Shown here: piece by piece, positions 35,513 to 44,847 of the stretch | Layout of the letters: the number at the start of each line of letters is the position of its first letter | Position numbering within the stretch: the first letter of the stretch is position 1 | Source of the DNA: CAVYXF01 sp963772335 | GTDB lineage: Bacteria > Pseudomonadota > Alphaproteobacteria > Rhizobiales > Rhodomicrobiaceae | NCBI GenBank assembly: GCA_963772335.1 | Contig: CAVYXF010000015.1 | Span: forward strand, 248,001-312,000 | Length of the DNA: 64,000 bases | Direction of reading: 5' to 3' | Notes under the pieces: model-generated | What the model was told of the DNA's origin: nothing | Database searches by the model: none | The model's input: the letters and a program-made list of their open reading frames with translations, nothing else | Made by a program: the position numbers and the translations under genes

Positions 35513-36913
35513 ATGAGAACGCTGAGAATTGTTTTCGTAACGCTGGCCGTTGTTCTCGTCCTCGCCGTTGGTTTTATCGCCTACGCCTTCCACAGTGAAA
35601 TCAGCCCGCTCTCTTCTCCCCCCGCCAATCTCGATCTGCAGCTCGTGAAGCGCGGCGCTGCGCTCGCAGCGATGGGGAATTGCAGCACATGCCATACTGA
35701 GCCTGGCGGCAAAGTTTTTGCCGGCGGGCGCGCCATACCGACCCCGTTCGGGACCATCCATGCAACCAACATCACGCCCGATCCCGAGACGGGCATCGGG
35801 CTCTGGCCGGAGGCGGCGTTCCAGCGCGCGATGCGTGAAGGCGTGGACCGGGAGGGCGAGCATCTTTATCCCGCATTCCCCTACGATCACTTCACCTTGG
35901 TCACCGACGAGGACAACAAGGCGCTCTACGCCTATCTCATGACCCGCGAGCCGGTGCGCAACAAGGCGCCGGCCAATGGTCTGAGCTTTCCCTTCAACAT
36001 ACGAATGGCGATTGCCGGCTGGAAAATGCTGTTCTTCCGCGAGGGCCCCTATCAGCCAAATCCAAACCATGACGGCGTCTGGAATCGCGGCGCTTATCTC
36101 ACCGAAGGGCTGGCCCATTGCGGTGCATGTCATACGCCGCGCAATGCGCTTGGCGCGGAGGAGAAGGACAAGGCCTACGCCGGTGCACCGATAGAAGGCT
36201 GGTGGGCCTATGCGATCAACAAGGATGCGCCAGCTCCCGTACCCTGGACCGAGGAGACGCTTTCTGAGTTCCTGCGCCGCGGCTGGCATCAGGCGCATGG
36301 GCTCGCGCGTGGACCCATGAGCCCGGTCGTGGAGAATCTCGGCGCGGTGCCGGAGGACGAGGTGAAAGCTATCGCCAACTACATGGCGACCATTGCCGGT
36401 CCCTCGACCGCTGAACAGCAGCGTAGGGCCGACGCCCTGATCGCCCAGACCCGCAAGCCGACGCCTGCCGCTACATCGCCGAGCGCCGACATTCAGGCGA
36501 TCCCTCTACCGGAGAGCGTGACTGGGGAAGGCGGCACGATCTATGTGGCGGCCTGCGCAAACTGCCATGAAAGCGGGCGGCCCTTGCCTTATGGCGGCCT
36601 GCCGCTCACACTCAGCACCGCACTGAACGGGCCGAACGCCTACAACATCATCAACGTGACACTCTACGGTCTTCCTGCCACACCTGGAGAAGGCAGCCCG
36701 ATCATGCCCGGCTTCCATGGCAGCCTCACCAACGCGCAGATCGTCGAGTTGCTGCGCTATCTGCGCCGCAGCTTCACCGATAAGCCGCCCTGGAACGATC
36801 TGGAGAGAGACGTGGCGGACGCCCGCTCCGGTGCGCGAAGGCCGGTGCTCTATCCAGCGCCTGGAAGGCAGATGACGCCGGCCGACCCAACCCAGCGGGG
36901 CGTAGTATGGTGA
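35513..36913 (+). CDS. Tri-haem cytochrome c, electron acceptor of the molybdenum hydroxylase
   Basis: 466 residues. An N-terminal membrane anchor (about 5-25) precedes three cytochrome c domains with CxxCH at C57/C60/H61, C203/C206/H207 and C348/C351/H352. Such proteins carry electrons from periplasmic dehydrogenases to the respiratory chain. The stop overlaps the start of the next gene (ATG 36907 within GTATGGTGA), so the three genes are translationally coupled. Confidence 0.9.
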   Translation: MRTLRIVFVTLAVVLVLAVGFIAYAFHSEISPLSSPPANLDLQLVKRGAALAAMGNCSTCHTEPGGKVFAGGRAIPTPFGTIHATNITPDPETGIGLWPEAAFQRAMREGVDREGEHLYPAFPYDHFTLVTDEDNKALYAYLMTREPVRNKAPANGLSFPFNIRMAIAGWKMLFFREGPYQPNPNHDGVWNRGAYLTEGLAHCGACHTPRNALGAEEKDKAYAGAPIEGWWAYAINKDAPAPVPWTEETLSEFLRRGWHQAHGLARGPMSPVVENLGAVPEDEVKAIANYMATIAGPSTAEQQRRADALIAQTRKPTPAATSPSADIQAIPLPESVTGEGGTIYVAACANCHESGRPLPYGGLPLTLSTALNGPNAYNIINVTLYGLPATPGEGSPIMPGFHGSLTNAQIVELLRYLRRSFTDKPPWNDLERDVADARSGARRPVLYPAPGRQMTPADPTQRGVVW

Positions 36914-37410
36914 AACTCAACGTCAACGGCCGCGAACACGACATCGACATCGAGCCAGATACGCCGCTCCTCTATGTGCTGCGCAACGACCTGAAGCTCA
37001 ACGCGGCAAAGTTCGGCTGTGGGCTTGGGCAATGTGGCGCCTGCACGGTGCTGGTCGACGGCGAGCCGGTGTTCTCCTGCCTGACGCCGGTGCTCGTGCT
37101 GGAGGGCAAGCCGATCACTACGCTGGAAGGCCTTGGCACCGCAGAGCGTCCTGGGCCGCTGCAGCAGGCATTTATCGATGAGCAGGCCGCCCAATGCGGG
37201 TTCTGCATTCCGGGGATGATGATGCGGGCTCAGGCCTTGCTACAGAAAAATCCGCAAGCAAGCGATGCAGAAATCCGCGCTCATATGCAGCCGAATCTAT
37301 GCCGCTGCGGCACGCAAATGCGCATTCTGCGTGCCGTGCATCGCGCTGCGAGAGCGATGCATCCCTCTGAGGTCTCGCGCAGTGAGCCGGCCAGTCGAGG
37401 CGGATCATGA
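36907..37410 (+). CDS. Molybdenum hydroxylase small (2Fe-2S) subunit, IorA-like
   Basis: 167 residues with two [2Fe-2S] domains: plant-type GCGLGQCGAC...C near 38-60 and the C-terminal QCGFCIPGMMM...NLCRCGTQMRI near 97-137. It transfers electrons between the Mo site and the cytochrome. The start overlaps the upstream gene and the stop overlaps the large subunit. Confidence 0.92.
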   Translation: MVKLNVNGREHDIDIEPDTPLLYVLRNDLKLNAAKFGCGLGQCGACTVLVDGEPVFSCLTPVLVLEGKPITTLEGLGTAERPGPLQQAFIDEQAAQCGFCIPGMMMRAQALLQKNPQASDAEIRAHMQPNLCRCGTQMRILRAVHRAARAMHPSEVSRSEPASRGGS

Positions 37411-39659
37411 GCGCGCCGTTGATCCTCTCGCGTCGCAGCGTGCTCGCCGGGAGCGGGGCGCTGGTGCTGAGCTTTGCCTCGAGCCGGCTATTTGGGCAGG
37501 AGGCTGCGCCGTCTCCAGCGCCGGAGCCCCAACCGGCACCTCCGCCGGCTAAACTTCCGGGCGATCTCGATAGCACGCGCCTCCTCGATGCCTGGATTCG
37601 CATCGACGCCAAAGGTGAGGTGACTGTTTTCACCGGCAAGGCTGAGCTCGGTCAGGGCGTTAAGACCGCGGTCCTGCAGGTCGCCGCCGAAGAGCTGAAG
37701 GTGCCCCTTCCCACGCTCAAACTGGTGACCGCTGATACGGTGCGCACGCCGAATGAGGGCTATACCGCCGGCAGCCAGTCCATGTCGAACAGCGCAACCG
37801 CCATTCGCCACGCGGCCGCCCAGGTCCGCGAGATTCTGATCGGCGAAGCGGCGCGGCGAGCAAATGTCCCCGCCGATCAGCTCAAGGCAGCTGATGGCGC
37901 GGTCGTTGCGCCGGATGGCCGGCGGTTTGGCTATGGCGAGCTGGTATCCGAGACGCTGATTCATGTCGAGGCGCAGCCACAGTCCAAGCTGACGCCGCCC
38001 GCTGAACATATGATCATCGGTAAGCCACAGCCTCGCGTCGATATCCCGGCCAAGGTGACGGGGGGCGAGGCCTATGTGCAGGACATGCGGCTTCCCGGCA
38101 TGCTGCATGCCCGTGTCATCCGGCCGCCTAGCTACGGCGCAAAGCTGACGGCACTCGATAGCACGCCGGTTGAGGCGATACCCGGCTTGGTCAAAGTCGT
38201 GCGTGACGGTAGCTTCCTTGCCGTTGTCGCGGAACGCGAGTTCCAGGCCGTTAAGGCCATGCGCGCGCTGGCTGTCGGAGCGCAATGGGAGGAGACACCT
38301 TCTCTGCCGAGAGAGGCCGACCTTGCCTCGGTGCTGACCAATCTGCCCTCGCGCGATATGGTCATCCATGAGCATCGCGATCAGGGGGTGCAGAGCGCCC
38401 GGACGCTCGAGGCGACTTTCGTCAAGGGTTATCACATGCATGGCTCGATCGGGCCGTCCTGTGCCGTGGCGCTCATGGAAGGTGACGCCATGACGGTGTG
38501 GAGCCACACGCAGGGCGTTTACCCGGACCGCAAGGCGATTGCCGAGCTCTTGCGCATGCCGCTGGACAAGCTGCGCGTCATCCATGCCGAGGGATCAGGA
38601 TGCTACGGCCATAACGGCGCCGACGATGCGGCGGCCGATGCTGCGCTGATAGCGCATGCGCTGCCAGGCCGACCGGTCCGCGTGCAGTGGACGCGCGAGC
38701 AGGAGCATGGATGGGAGCCCTACGGTCCGGCTATGGTGACGCGCGTGCGGGCCTCGCTGGACGAGGGCGGCAGGATCACGGACTGGGAGTATGGCGTATG
38801 GAGCAACTCCCATTCGACCCGCCCCGGGCCGGCGGGCGCACTGATTGCCGGGCGCACTGTCGGCGAGCCGTTTCCAGAACCCGAACCCGAGGTCATTCCA
38901 CTGCCGGCGGGGGGCGGTGACCGCAATGCCATCCCGCTTTACCAGTTTCCGAGCGCCCGCATCACGCATCACTTCATCCCGAAAATGCCGCTGCGCGTCT
39001 CCGCTTCCCGCGCGCTCGGCGCCTATATGAATGTCTTCACCATTGAAAGCTTCATGGATGAGCTGGCTCTGGCAACCGGCGCCGACCCGGTGGAGTTCCG
39101 ACTGACCTATGTGCAGGACCCGCGCGCGGGCGCCGTCATCAAAAAGGCGGCCGAGCGCTTCGGCTGGAAAAAGGGACAGCTGGCACCGCGCGGCCGCGGT
39201 TATGGTTTTGCCTTCGCCAGATACAAGAACTACGCGGCCTATTGCGCAGTCGCGGCAGAGGTCGAGGTGTCGTTCGAGAGCGGCCGCGCCCGGCTGGTGC
39301 GTGCGGTCAGCGCGGTGGATGCCGGTGAAATCATCAATCCGGATAGCCTGATCAATCAGGTCGAAGGCGCGATCCTGCAATCGGCAAGTTGGACACTGTT
39401 CGAGACGGTGCGCTTCACCGACCTGCGCATCACCTCGACCGACTGGTCGTCCTACCCCATCATGCGCTTCAACGCCGTGCCTGACAGCGTCGAAGTCGAG
39501 CTGATCGACCGCCCCGGCGAGCCCTATCTCGGTGCCGGCGAATGCAGCCAGGGGCCTGCTGCCGGCGCAATAGCCAACGCACTGGCCCATGCGACAGGGA
39601 GCCGCTTCCGGTCCCTCCCGATCACCCGCGAACGCGTCTTAGGCGCCATGGGCGCTTGA
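37407..39659 (+). CDS. Molybdenum hydroxylase large subunit, IorB-like
   Basis: 750 residues with an N-terminal twin-arginine signal (SRRSVLAGSGALVL), so exported folded with its cofactor. Aldehyde oxidase/xanthine dehydrogenase-type molybdopterin-binding domains follow, with active-site Glu 712 in GAGECSQGP near the C-terminus. The gene order matches isoquinoline 1-oxidoreductase, nicotinate or aldehyde dehydrogenases that use cytochrome c. The substrate is unknown; N-heteroaromatics or aldehydes are the main candidates. Confidence 0.9.
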   Translation: MSAPLILSRRSVLAGSGALVLSFASSRLFGQEAAPSPAPEPQPAPPPAKLPGDLDSTRLLDAWIRIDAKGEVTVFTGKAELGQGVKTAVLQVAAEELKVPLPTLKLVTADTVRTPNEGYTAGSQSMSNSATAIRHAAAQVREILIGEAARRANVPADQLKAADGAVVAPDGRRFGYGELVSETLIHVEAQPQSKLTPPAEHMIIGKPQPRVDIPAKVTGGEAYVQDMRLPGMLHARVIRPPSYGAKLTALDSTPVEAIPGLVKVVRDGSFLAVVAEREFQAVKAMRALAVGAQWEETPSLPREADLASVLTNLPSRDMVIHEHRDQGVQSARTLEATFVKGYHMHGSIGPSCAVALMEGDAMTVWSHTQGVYPDRKAIAELLRMPLDKLRVIHAEGSGCYGHNGADDAAADAALIAHALPGRPVRVQWTREQEHGWEPYGPAMVTRVRASLDEGGRITDWEYGVWSNSHSTRPGPAGALIAGRTVGEPFPEPEPEVIPLPAGGGDRNAIPLYQFPSARITHHFIPKMPLRVSASRALGAYMNVFTIESFMDELALATGADPVEFRLTYVQDPRAGAVIKKAAERFGWKKGQLAPRGRGYGFAFARYKNYAAYCAVAAEVEVSFESGRARLVRAVSAVDAGEIINPDSLINQVEGAILQSASWTLFETVRFTDLRITSTDWSSYPIMRFNAVPDSVEVELIDRPGEPYLGAGECSQGPAAGAIANALAHATGSRFRSLPITRERVLGAMGA

Positions 39660-39802
39660 TCGGCGGCCCATTTCCGTCTGGAACATGCCTCCCGCGCCTA
39701 CGCGCCGGCCGGTATTTCCGGTGCGAAAAAGACTTGGCTTGCAACTTACCGCCGTCTTTTGCAGGATGGCCCCCTTCGCGAGGGGTGAGGGGCAGTCATG
39801 CA

Positions 39803-41203
39803 ATGAATCCGGCCGGTTCTGGTCTGGAGTTGATCTCGTGGCAGGGATGGGGCGTGACGGGGTCGATTGCGGCCCTCCTCATTCTTCTGACGACGATTTT
39901 GCTCTGGCTTCTCCCTTTTCCTGCTGCCTCCATCCGCGCGCAGCTCACCGATCCCGCCGAGTGCGCGCAGCTGAGTGCAAGGCTCGGCGGCGCGTCGCTG
40001 TTCCAACGCTATCGGCTTGCCATACGGCGCTTCCAAGGCTGGCTGAACCAGTGGTTCGGCCCGGCCTGGAGCGTGCAGGCATTCGAGCGGTGCGTCGCGA
40101 TCGCGTTTGTGTTCCCGGTCGCACTGTTCCTGGCCGCCTCGCTGCTCTATGGCTATAAAAATGGCCAGGTCAGCACGGCTGAGCTTGTCGTGTTTCTGGT
40201 GGTCGCGGCGGCGGTCGGCCTTTTGGTGCGCTGGCTGTTCCGGGTGATCTATTGGTCGGCACAGCGGGCCTGGTTCTCGATTGGCGGTGATTCCGAGCTG
40301 GCCGAGATCATCGCGAGGGTGCTGCTCGGGGCATTCGCGGTGGTGTTCGCCTTCGCTATCGCCTTTGCCGTGGCATCCAGTGTCGCAGGTGCATTCTCCG
40401 ACCTTGGTACGGTGGCCTTCGCGATCCTGGGCGGCTTTGCCTTTGCACTAGCCTTTGCCGTCGCTTTCGCCATCGCCGGGGCCTGGGCCTTCGCCATCGC
40501 GGTGGTGCTGGTCGCCGGCGTTGCGCTGAGCATGGCGAAGCAGTTCGCCTTTTTCCTCTTGCTGTTCTTCGTCATCTTGCCGGTGCTGAACGCGCTGATG
40601 GATTGGGGATCCTGGGTGGCAACACGCTATCTGCTCGGCCCCATGGAAAAGGCGCCGGACGGCTTCCTGGGCGTGCTGATGGTATTGGTTCTGATCGTGC
40701 TCGACATCGCTGCGGCGTTGTTCTTCGTCGTTGCGCTCGCTGCCTTAATCCCCATTGGCCTTGAACTCGTGGACCTTCTCCTTTCCGTATTCGGGCGCGA
40801 GACGTTCGACTGGCGCGCGCTCGCCGCGCGCACCGTGCGCGCACCGTGGGATGAGGGGCTGTTCGTCACCGGCATGCTCTTGACGCCGCTGGCGCCTTCG
40901 ATCGCCAGCATCACGCTCGGCCTTGCCGCCATTTTCGTGCCGCTAACGCCGGGAGCAAAGCGAGCTGCCGGCGAGATTGCAGAGAATGGCGATGTCGTGC
41001 CGGAGGAAGCCGAAGCGGAGCGGATCGCCGCAACGGTGCGCCGCTCGCGCTGGTGGTACCTGCCGTCCCTACTGATCGTGCTCGGAATATTTGCGGGACT
41101 TTCGGCTACGTTCTATGCAACCGCGACACCAGTCGGCCCATTTCTCCATGGGCTGGCGCTGTGCGCGACCGCCTGGGGCTATGGTAGCTGCCCCTGGCTA
41201 TAG
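39803..41203 (+). CDS. Ala/Phe/Val-rich polytopic membrane protein of unknown function
   Basis: 466 residues from ATG 39803, which follows a GAGGGG stretch; the frame is open upstream to 39542 inside the previous gene but that part looks non-coding. About nine or ten hydrophobic segments are visible, several built from repeated Ala-Phe and Ala-Val pairs around residues 170-245 (AFAIAFAVA, AFALAFAVAFAIA). I do not recognise a family. An acidic/Arg loop (EEAEAERIAATVRRSR) lies before the last helix. It follows the Mo-hydroxylase operon by 143 bp. Confidence 0.7.
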   Translation: MNPAGSGLELISWQGWGVTGSIAALLILLTTILLWLLPFPAASIRAQLTDPAECAQLSARLGGASLFQRYRLAIRRFQGWLNQWFGPAWSVQAFERCVAIAFVFPVALFLAASLLYGYKNGQVSTAELVVFLVVAAAVGLLVRWLFRVIYWSAQRAWFSIGGDSELAEIIARVLLGAFAVVFAFAIAFAVASSVAGAFSDLGTVAFAILGGFAFALAFAVAFAIAGAWAFAIAVVLVAGVALSMAKQFAFFLLLFFVILPVLNALMDWGSWVATRYLLGPMEKAPDGFLGVLMVLVLIVLDIAAALFFVVALAALIPIGLELVDLLLSVFGRETFDWRALAARTVRAPWDEGLFVTGMLLTPLAPSIASITLGLAAIFVPLTPGAKRAAGEIAENGDVVPEEAEAERIAATVRRSRWWYLPSLLIVLGIFAGLSATFYATATPVGPFLHGLALCATAWGYGSCPWL

Positions 41204-41252
41204 GTTGACCTGCTGCGAGGCGGCAAAGGCACAAGATCCAGGCGGATTGGGC

Positions 41253-41687
41253 ATGGCTGCTGATTTCATTGTTAATGTCGACGTGCCGGACCTCGCCGCA
41301 GCGAAGAAATTCTATTGTGAGGGACTGGCCCTCTCGCCGGGGCGCAGATTTGCTGGCGTCGTCGAACTGGTGGGTGGGCCGGTGCCCATCTATCTGCTTG
41401 AAAAGAATGCCGGCACGGCTGCTTCTCCAACAGGCCATGCGCGCCGTATCTATCAGCGGCATTGGACGCCGGTTCATCTCGACTTCATCACGCACGACAT
41501 AGATGCGGCGGTTGCGGATGCTGTTGCTGCGGGTGCAACCCTCGAACAGCCGCCCCGTCGCGAGGTCTGGGGTCGGATTGCTCTCCTCGCCGATCCGTTC
41601 GGCAATGGCTTCTGCCTGATCCAGTTTCATGCGCGCGGCTATGATGAAATTGCCGAAGCCGTGCCCCGTGAAGCCTACATGGTCTGA
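41253..41687 (+). CDS. VOC-family (glyoxalase/dioxygenase-like) protein
   Basis: 144 residues with the two beta-alpha-beta-beta-beta modules of the VOC fold: DVPDLAAAKKFYCEGL in the first and HLDFITHDIDAAVADAVAAGA in the second, then WGRIALLADPFGNGFCLIQF. Metal ligands such as His156/Glu-type pairs of glyoxalase I cannot be assigned safely. ATG 41253. The stop lies inside the convergent SleB gene's end (13-bp overlap). Confidence 0.82.
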   Translation: MAADFIVNVDVPDLAAAKKFYCEGLALSPGRRFAGVVELVGGPVPIYLLEKNAGTAASPTGHARRIYQRHWTPVHLDFITHDIDAAVADAVAAGATLEQPPRREVWGRIALLADPFGNGFCLIQFHARGYDEIAEAVPREAYMV

Positions 41688-42883
41688 TAATCCGGATTGT
41701 TCGCCAGGGGCTGCACATAGGGCGCCTTGTAGAAGATGTGTCCGCCGATCTGCTTGATGCGCCTGACCTCTCGCCGCCAGTCGGGGCGCACATATACGGC
41801 ATGGTAATGCGTGGCGTCGGCGATATCGTTCAGATAGACCTTGCCGGAAATCACCTGCTTGGCGACGTCGAGGGCGGTCTCCCACTCCTTCTGCTCCTTC
41901 GGGGCGTCAGGGTGGCCGTCGCAGGCAAAAGAGAATTGGCAGGCGTTGCGGTTCCATTGCCCCTGATAGACAACACCGCAGATGGTATTCGGATAGAAAT
42001 CGCTGCGCACCCGGGTCATGATGACTTGGCCGACCGCAATTTGGCCGCGGATCGATTCATCCCTGGCTTCAAAATAGACGGCGGTCGCCATGCAGCGCAG
42101 CTCGCGGGCGCGGAATTCCTTCTCGGTCAGGGCGCCGAAAATTCGGGGCGGCTCCTCCCCATCGCCGCCTTTCATGCTCGCCATGCTCACCAGATCGCTC
42201 CAGCCATATTTAACCGGGGCCGGTTTGCTCGCTGATGCTGTGGCTGAGGTGACGAAAGGATTTCGCACGGGCGGCCTGATGGCAAGCGGCGCTTTGCCCG
42301 CTGACTCAACCGGACCGGCGACGATGGCAGCGGTGATGCCCGAGGCGGCCGCAACGGTGCTCGGCTCGGGCGCCGCTTCGCTGGACGAGAGCGGCGGTGC
42401 GAGCAAGAACAGAGCAGCGCTTGCCCCTTCCGTTATCGGCTCGGGCTCCGGCATGATGAGCTTGGGCACCGACACCTCAGCGAGAGCGAGGCGGTCGGCC
42501 TTGGTGGGGCGGTTGACGTCCGGCGCCATCTCGGCTTCGCTTTGCGGGAGCGACGCGATCAGCGGCGTCATCGATGCGGCGAGTATTTGCGGCGGCTCGG
42601 TGGGCTCCTGGTTCGCGGTAGCACCTGCTGCGGCGACCTGCGAGATGACAGGAGAGAACCGGGCTAATACTACGCCGCGCAGAGCCGATGCAAGGCTTTC
42701 CGCGCGCGGCGCCAACGCCGAGCCGAGCCGAGCCAGCTCAGGCGCAAGCCCTCCGCGGCCGGACGACCACAGCAATTCATGAGAGAGACCGTAGTCCAGA
42801 AGCGCTGAAACTACGCCCAACAGGGAAATCGCGGTGCAAGCGATGAGCGCACGCCGCGTCCGACTTTCCGGGCGAAAACTCAT
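41675..42883 (-). CDS. SleB-type cell-wall hydrolase
   Basis: 402 residues from ATG 42883 (GGGGG upstream); a GTG three codons earlier is also possible. There is an N-terminal membrane helix, a long Ala/Pro-rich linker, and a C-terminal Hydrolase_2 domain (about 265-400) with VYFEARDES, catalytic Glu in the EAR motif, and GVVYQGQWNRNACQFSFACDG. It should cleave peptidoglycan glycan strands in the periplasm. It is convergent with the VOC gene. Confidence 0.88.
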   Translation of the reverse strand: MSFRPESRTRRALIACTAISLLGVVSALLDYGLSHELLWSSGRGGLAPELARLGSALAPRAESLASALRGVVLARFSPVISQVAAAGATANQEPTEPPQILAASMTPLIASLPQSEAEMAPDVNRPTKADRLALAEVSVPKLIMPEPEPITEGASAALFLLAPPLSSSEAAPEPSTVAAASGITAAIVAGPVESAGKAPLAIRPPVRNPFVTSATASASKPAPVKYGWSDLVSMASMKGGDGEEPPRIFGALTEKEFRARELRCMATAVYFEARDESIRGQIAVGQVIMTRVRSDFYPNTICGVVYQGQWNRNACQFSFACDGHPDAPKEQKEWETALDVAKQVISGKVYLNDIADATHYHAVYVRPDWRREVRRIKQIGGHIFYKAPYVQPLANNPDYQTM

Positions 42884-43302
42884 GACCCCCACTACCCATT
42901 AACAATAGCCGCTCGCGATGCAAACGCGGATGGATGCCGGAAGCGGACACCTCATCCCAATGATGAAAGCGTAAAGAGGTAAAAACTTTCTTATGGCTGT
43001 GCCGGTTTGGACCGGTGATCATGGCGAATGTTGGCCGGCGCTCATCCCCGAGGCGGGACCGCGGCGATTGCACGATGTCCGCCCTACATCCGCACAGTTG
43101 CCATCCCGCGAAAGCGGGAATCCAGAAAATTCAAGTGTTTAGATAGGCTGGCGATGCTGTTGCGTACTGGATCCCGCCTCTGGGGGATGACGATTATGGC
43201 TGTGGCCATCTGAGCTGATCCTGCACCACAGGTGTTATGAAAGCAAAGCGGGTTGTTGATTACGGACCACCAACTGGCGCAAGTCACCGGACAGCGCAGG
43301 CG
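42884..43302. other. Gene-free interval between sleB-like and dacA-like genes
   Basis: About 420 bp hold no convincing frame. The centre is a short inverted-repeat element (listed separately); the left part should contain the SleB promoter. Confidence 0.5.
43102..43189. repeat. Short palindromic intergenic element
   Basis: The left end has catcccgcgaaagcgggaat ccag, including a perfect hairpin cccgc-gaaa-gcggg (43105-43118). The right end, ctggatcccgcctctgggggatg, is its imperfect reverse complement. About 40 bp lie between. This ccgcgaaagcgg type is common in intergenic DNA of rhizobia, and the ends suggest a non-autonomous element. Confidence 0.7.
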
Positions 43303-44847
43303 CTATTCTGCGCGCACTACCATGCAATCGATGGCGAGTGCCTTCATCTTTCCGCAGGCGGCCCTAGCTTCTACATCGGAGAACTGGCCGAACCGTGCCC
43401 GATAACGGGACTGGCCCTTGACCGTGCCTTCGACGGTCAGCTCGCCGTGACCGGCGACAACCGTCTTGGCCTTGTCGGCAACGGCCTGCAGCCAGGTTTT
43501 TGCGCCAGATACGCTGGCATACGAGCCGACCTGGATATGATATGGCCCGAGTGCAGCAGCCGGTGCGACATTGGCCGTGGTATCGCCTTCCTCCTGTGCC
43601 GCTTCGTCGTCGGCGCTTGCCTCCTCCTCCGCGGTGGCAAGCTCGGCCTGGGTCTCTGCGGCGGGGTCGGCGGCCGCATCGGCCTCAGCACGGCTCTTTT
43701 CGGCAACTGTATTCTGCGCAGCCTCGGCCTGTTCTGCCGCCGCTGTCGAGACAGGCGTGATGGTCGCTGCCGGGGAAGCGGCCTGGCGATCCGTCGCCAG
43801 CATCGCGGCCATGGCAACCGTAATCGCACGCTCAGACACGGACGGGTGGAAGGCCGGATTGCGCTCCGGCATCTCCAGGACCACACTCGCAACCGCTATT
43901 TCGGGCGCGGCGGGCTGCAGGCGCGCAGGCGCCTTCGCAATGAGGGCCCGATTGCCATCCACCGCCTTCGCCCAGCTTGCATTCAGAAGATTGCGCATCC
44001 GGCTATTGCGCTCGCCCGCAGAACGCCCGCCGAGCACCACAGCGACGAGATGCCGCTGGTCGCGGCGGGCGGAGGTCAGGAGGTTAAAGCCGGACGCCTG
44101 GGTAAAACCCGTCTTCAGCCCCTCCATGCCGCGATAGGTGAAAAGCAGGCCGTTATGGTTGCGGTGAGTCTCGCCGGAAAACGTAAATGCGCGTGTGCTG
44201 AAGACGCGCGAATAATCGGGGAAATCGGCCAGAATGTGCCGTCCCATCGTGATCAGGTCGCGGGCGGTAGTGTGCTGCTCCGTGTTGGGCAGACCCGAAG
44301 CGTTGCGGAAGGTGGTGTTCGTCATGCCGAGGGAGCGCGCCCTGGTGGTCATGATCCGAGCGAACTCCTCCTCAGAGCCCGCCAGGTTCTCCGCGACAAC
44401 CACCGCGCAGTCATTTGCGGATTTGGTGACCAGCGCGTAGATCGTATCTTTGACCGAGATCGTCGAGCCGGGCTCCAGGCCAAGCTTCGAAGGCGCCTGC
44501 GCGGCGGCATTGGCGCTGACTTGGAGCTGCGTGTCCAATTTGATCCGCCCCGCCTTCAGCTGCTCGAATAGAAGATAGAGCGTCATCACCTTGGTGATCG
44601 AGGCCGGGTAACGGGGCTCGTCTGGGTTGCTCGAATAGAGGATTTTGCCGGTGTTGCCGTCGACCACCATGGCCGACTGCGGCGGCGCATAGCTGTAGCG
44701 GTGCCGTTTGGATTTCGCCTCAGCCGGGACGGCGATCAAACTGGACGCCAGCACGGCAAGCGCGATGAATTTCGCCGGCTGACCTATGAGCGCACTCCAC
44801 GGCTTTTGGCGGCGGCTGCGCACGAGCATATCCGCAGAAGCGATCAT
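43303..44847 (-). CDS. D-alanyl-D-alanine carboxypeptidase with SPOR domain (DacA-like)
   Basis: 514 residues from ATG 44847 (GGGAG 6 nt upstream); an in-frame start at 44883 is less supported. A signal-anchor leads to a type-5 penicillin-binding domain with SxxK at S83-K86 (ASITKVM), SxN (SANDC) and KTG (LKTGFT). A Glu/Ala-rich linker then leads to a C-terminal SPOR domain (YHIQVGSYASVSGAKTWL), which binds septal peptidoglycan. It trims pentapeptides in the periplasm, probably at division sites. Confidence 0.92.
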   Translation of the reverse strand: MIASADMLVRSRRQKPWSALIGQPAKFIALAVLASSLIAVPAEAKSKRHRYSYAPPQSAMVVDGNTGKILYSSNPDEPRYPASITKVMTLYLLFEQLKAGRIKLDTQLQVSANAAAQAPSKLGLEPGSTISVKDTIYALVTKSANDCAVVVAENLAGSEEEFARIMTTRARSLGMTNTTFRNASGLPNTEQHTTARDLITMGRHILADFPDYSRVFSTRAFTFSGETHRNHNGLLFTYRGMEGLKTGFTQASGFNLLTSARRDQRHLVAVVLGGRSAGERNSRMRNLLNASWAKAVDGNRALIAKAPARLQPAAPEIAVASVVLEMPERNPAFHPSVSERAITVAMAAMLATDRQAASPAATITPVSTAAAEQAEAAQNTVAEKSRAEADAAADPAAETQAELATAEEEASADDEAAQEEGDTTANVAPAAALGPYHIQVGSYASVSGAKTWLQAVADKAKTVVAGHGELTVEGTVKGQSRYRARFGQFSDVEARAACGKMKALAIDCMVVRAE

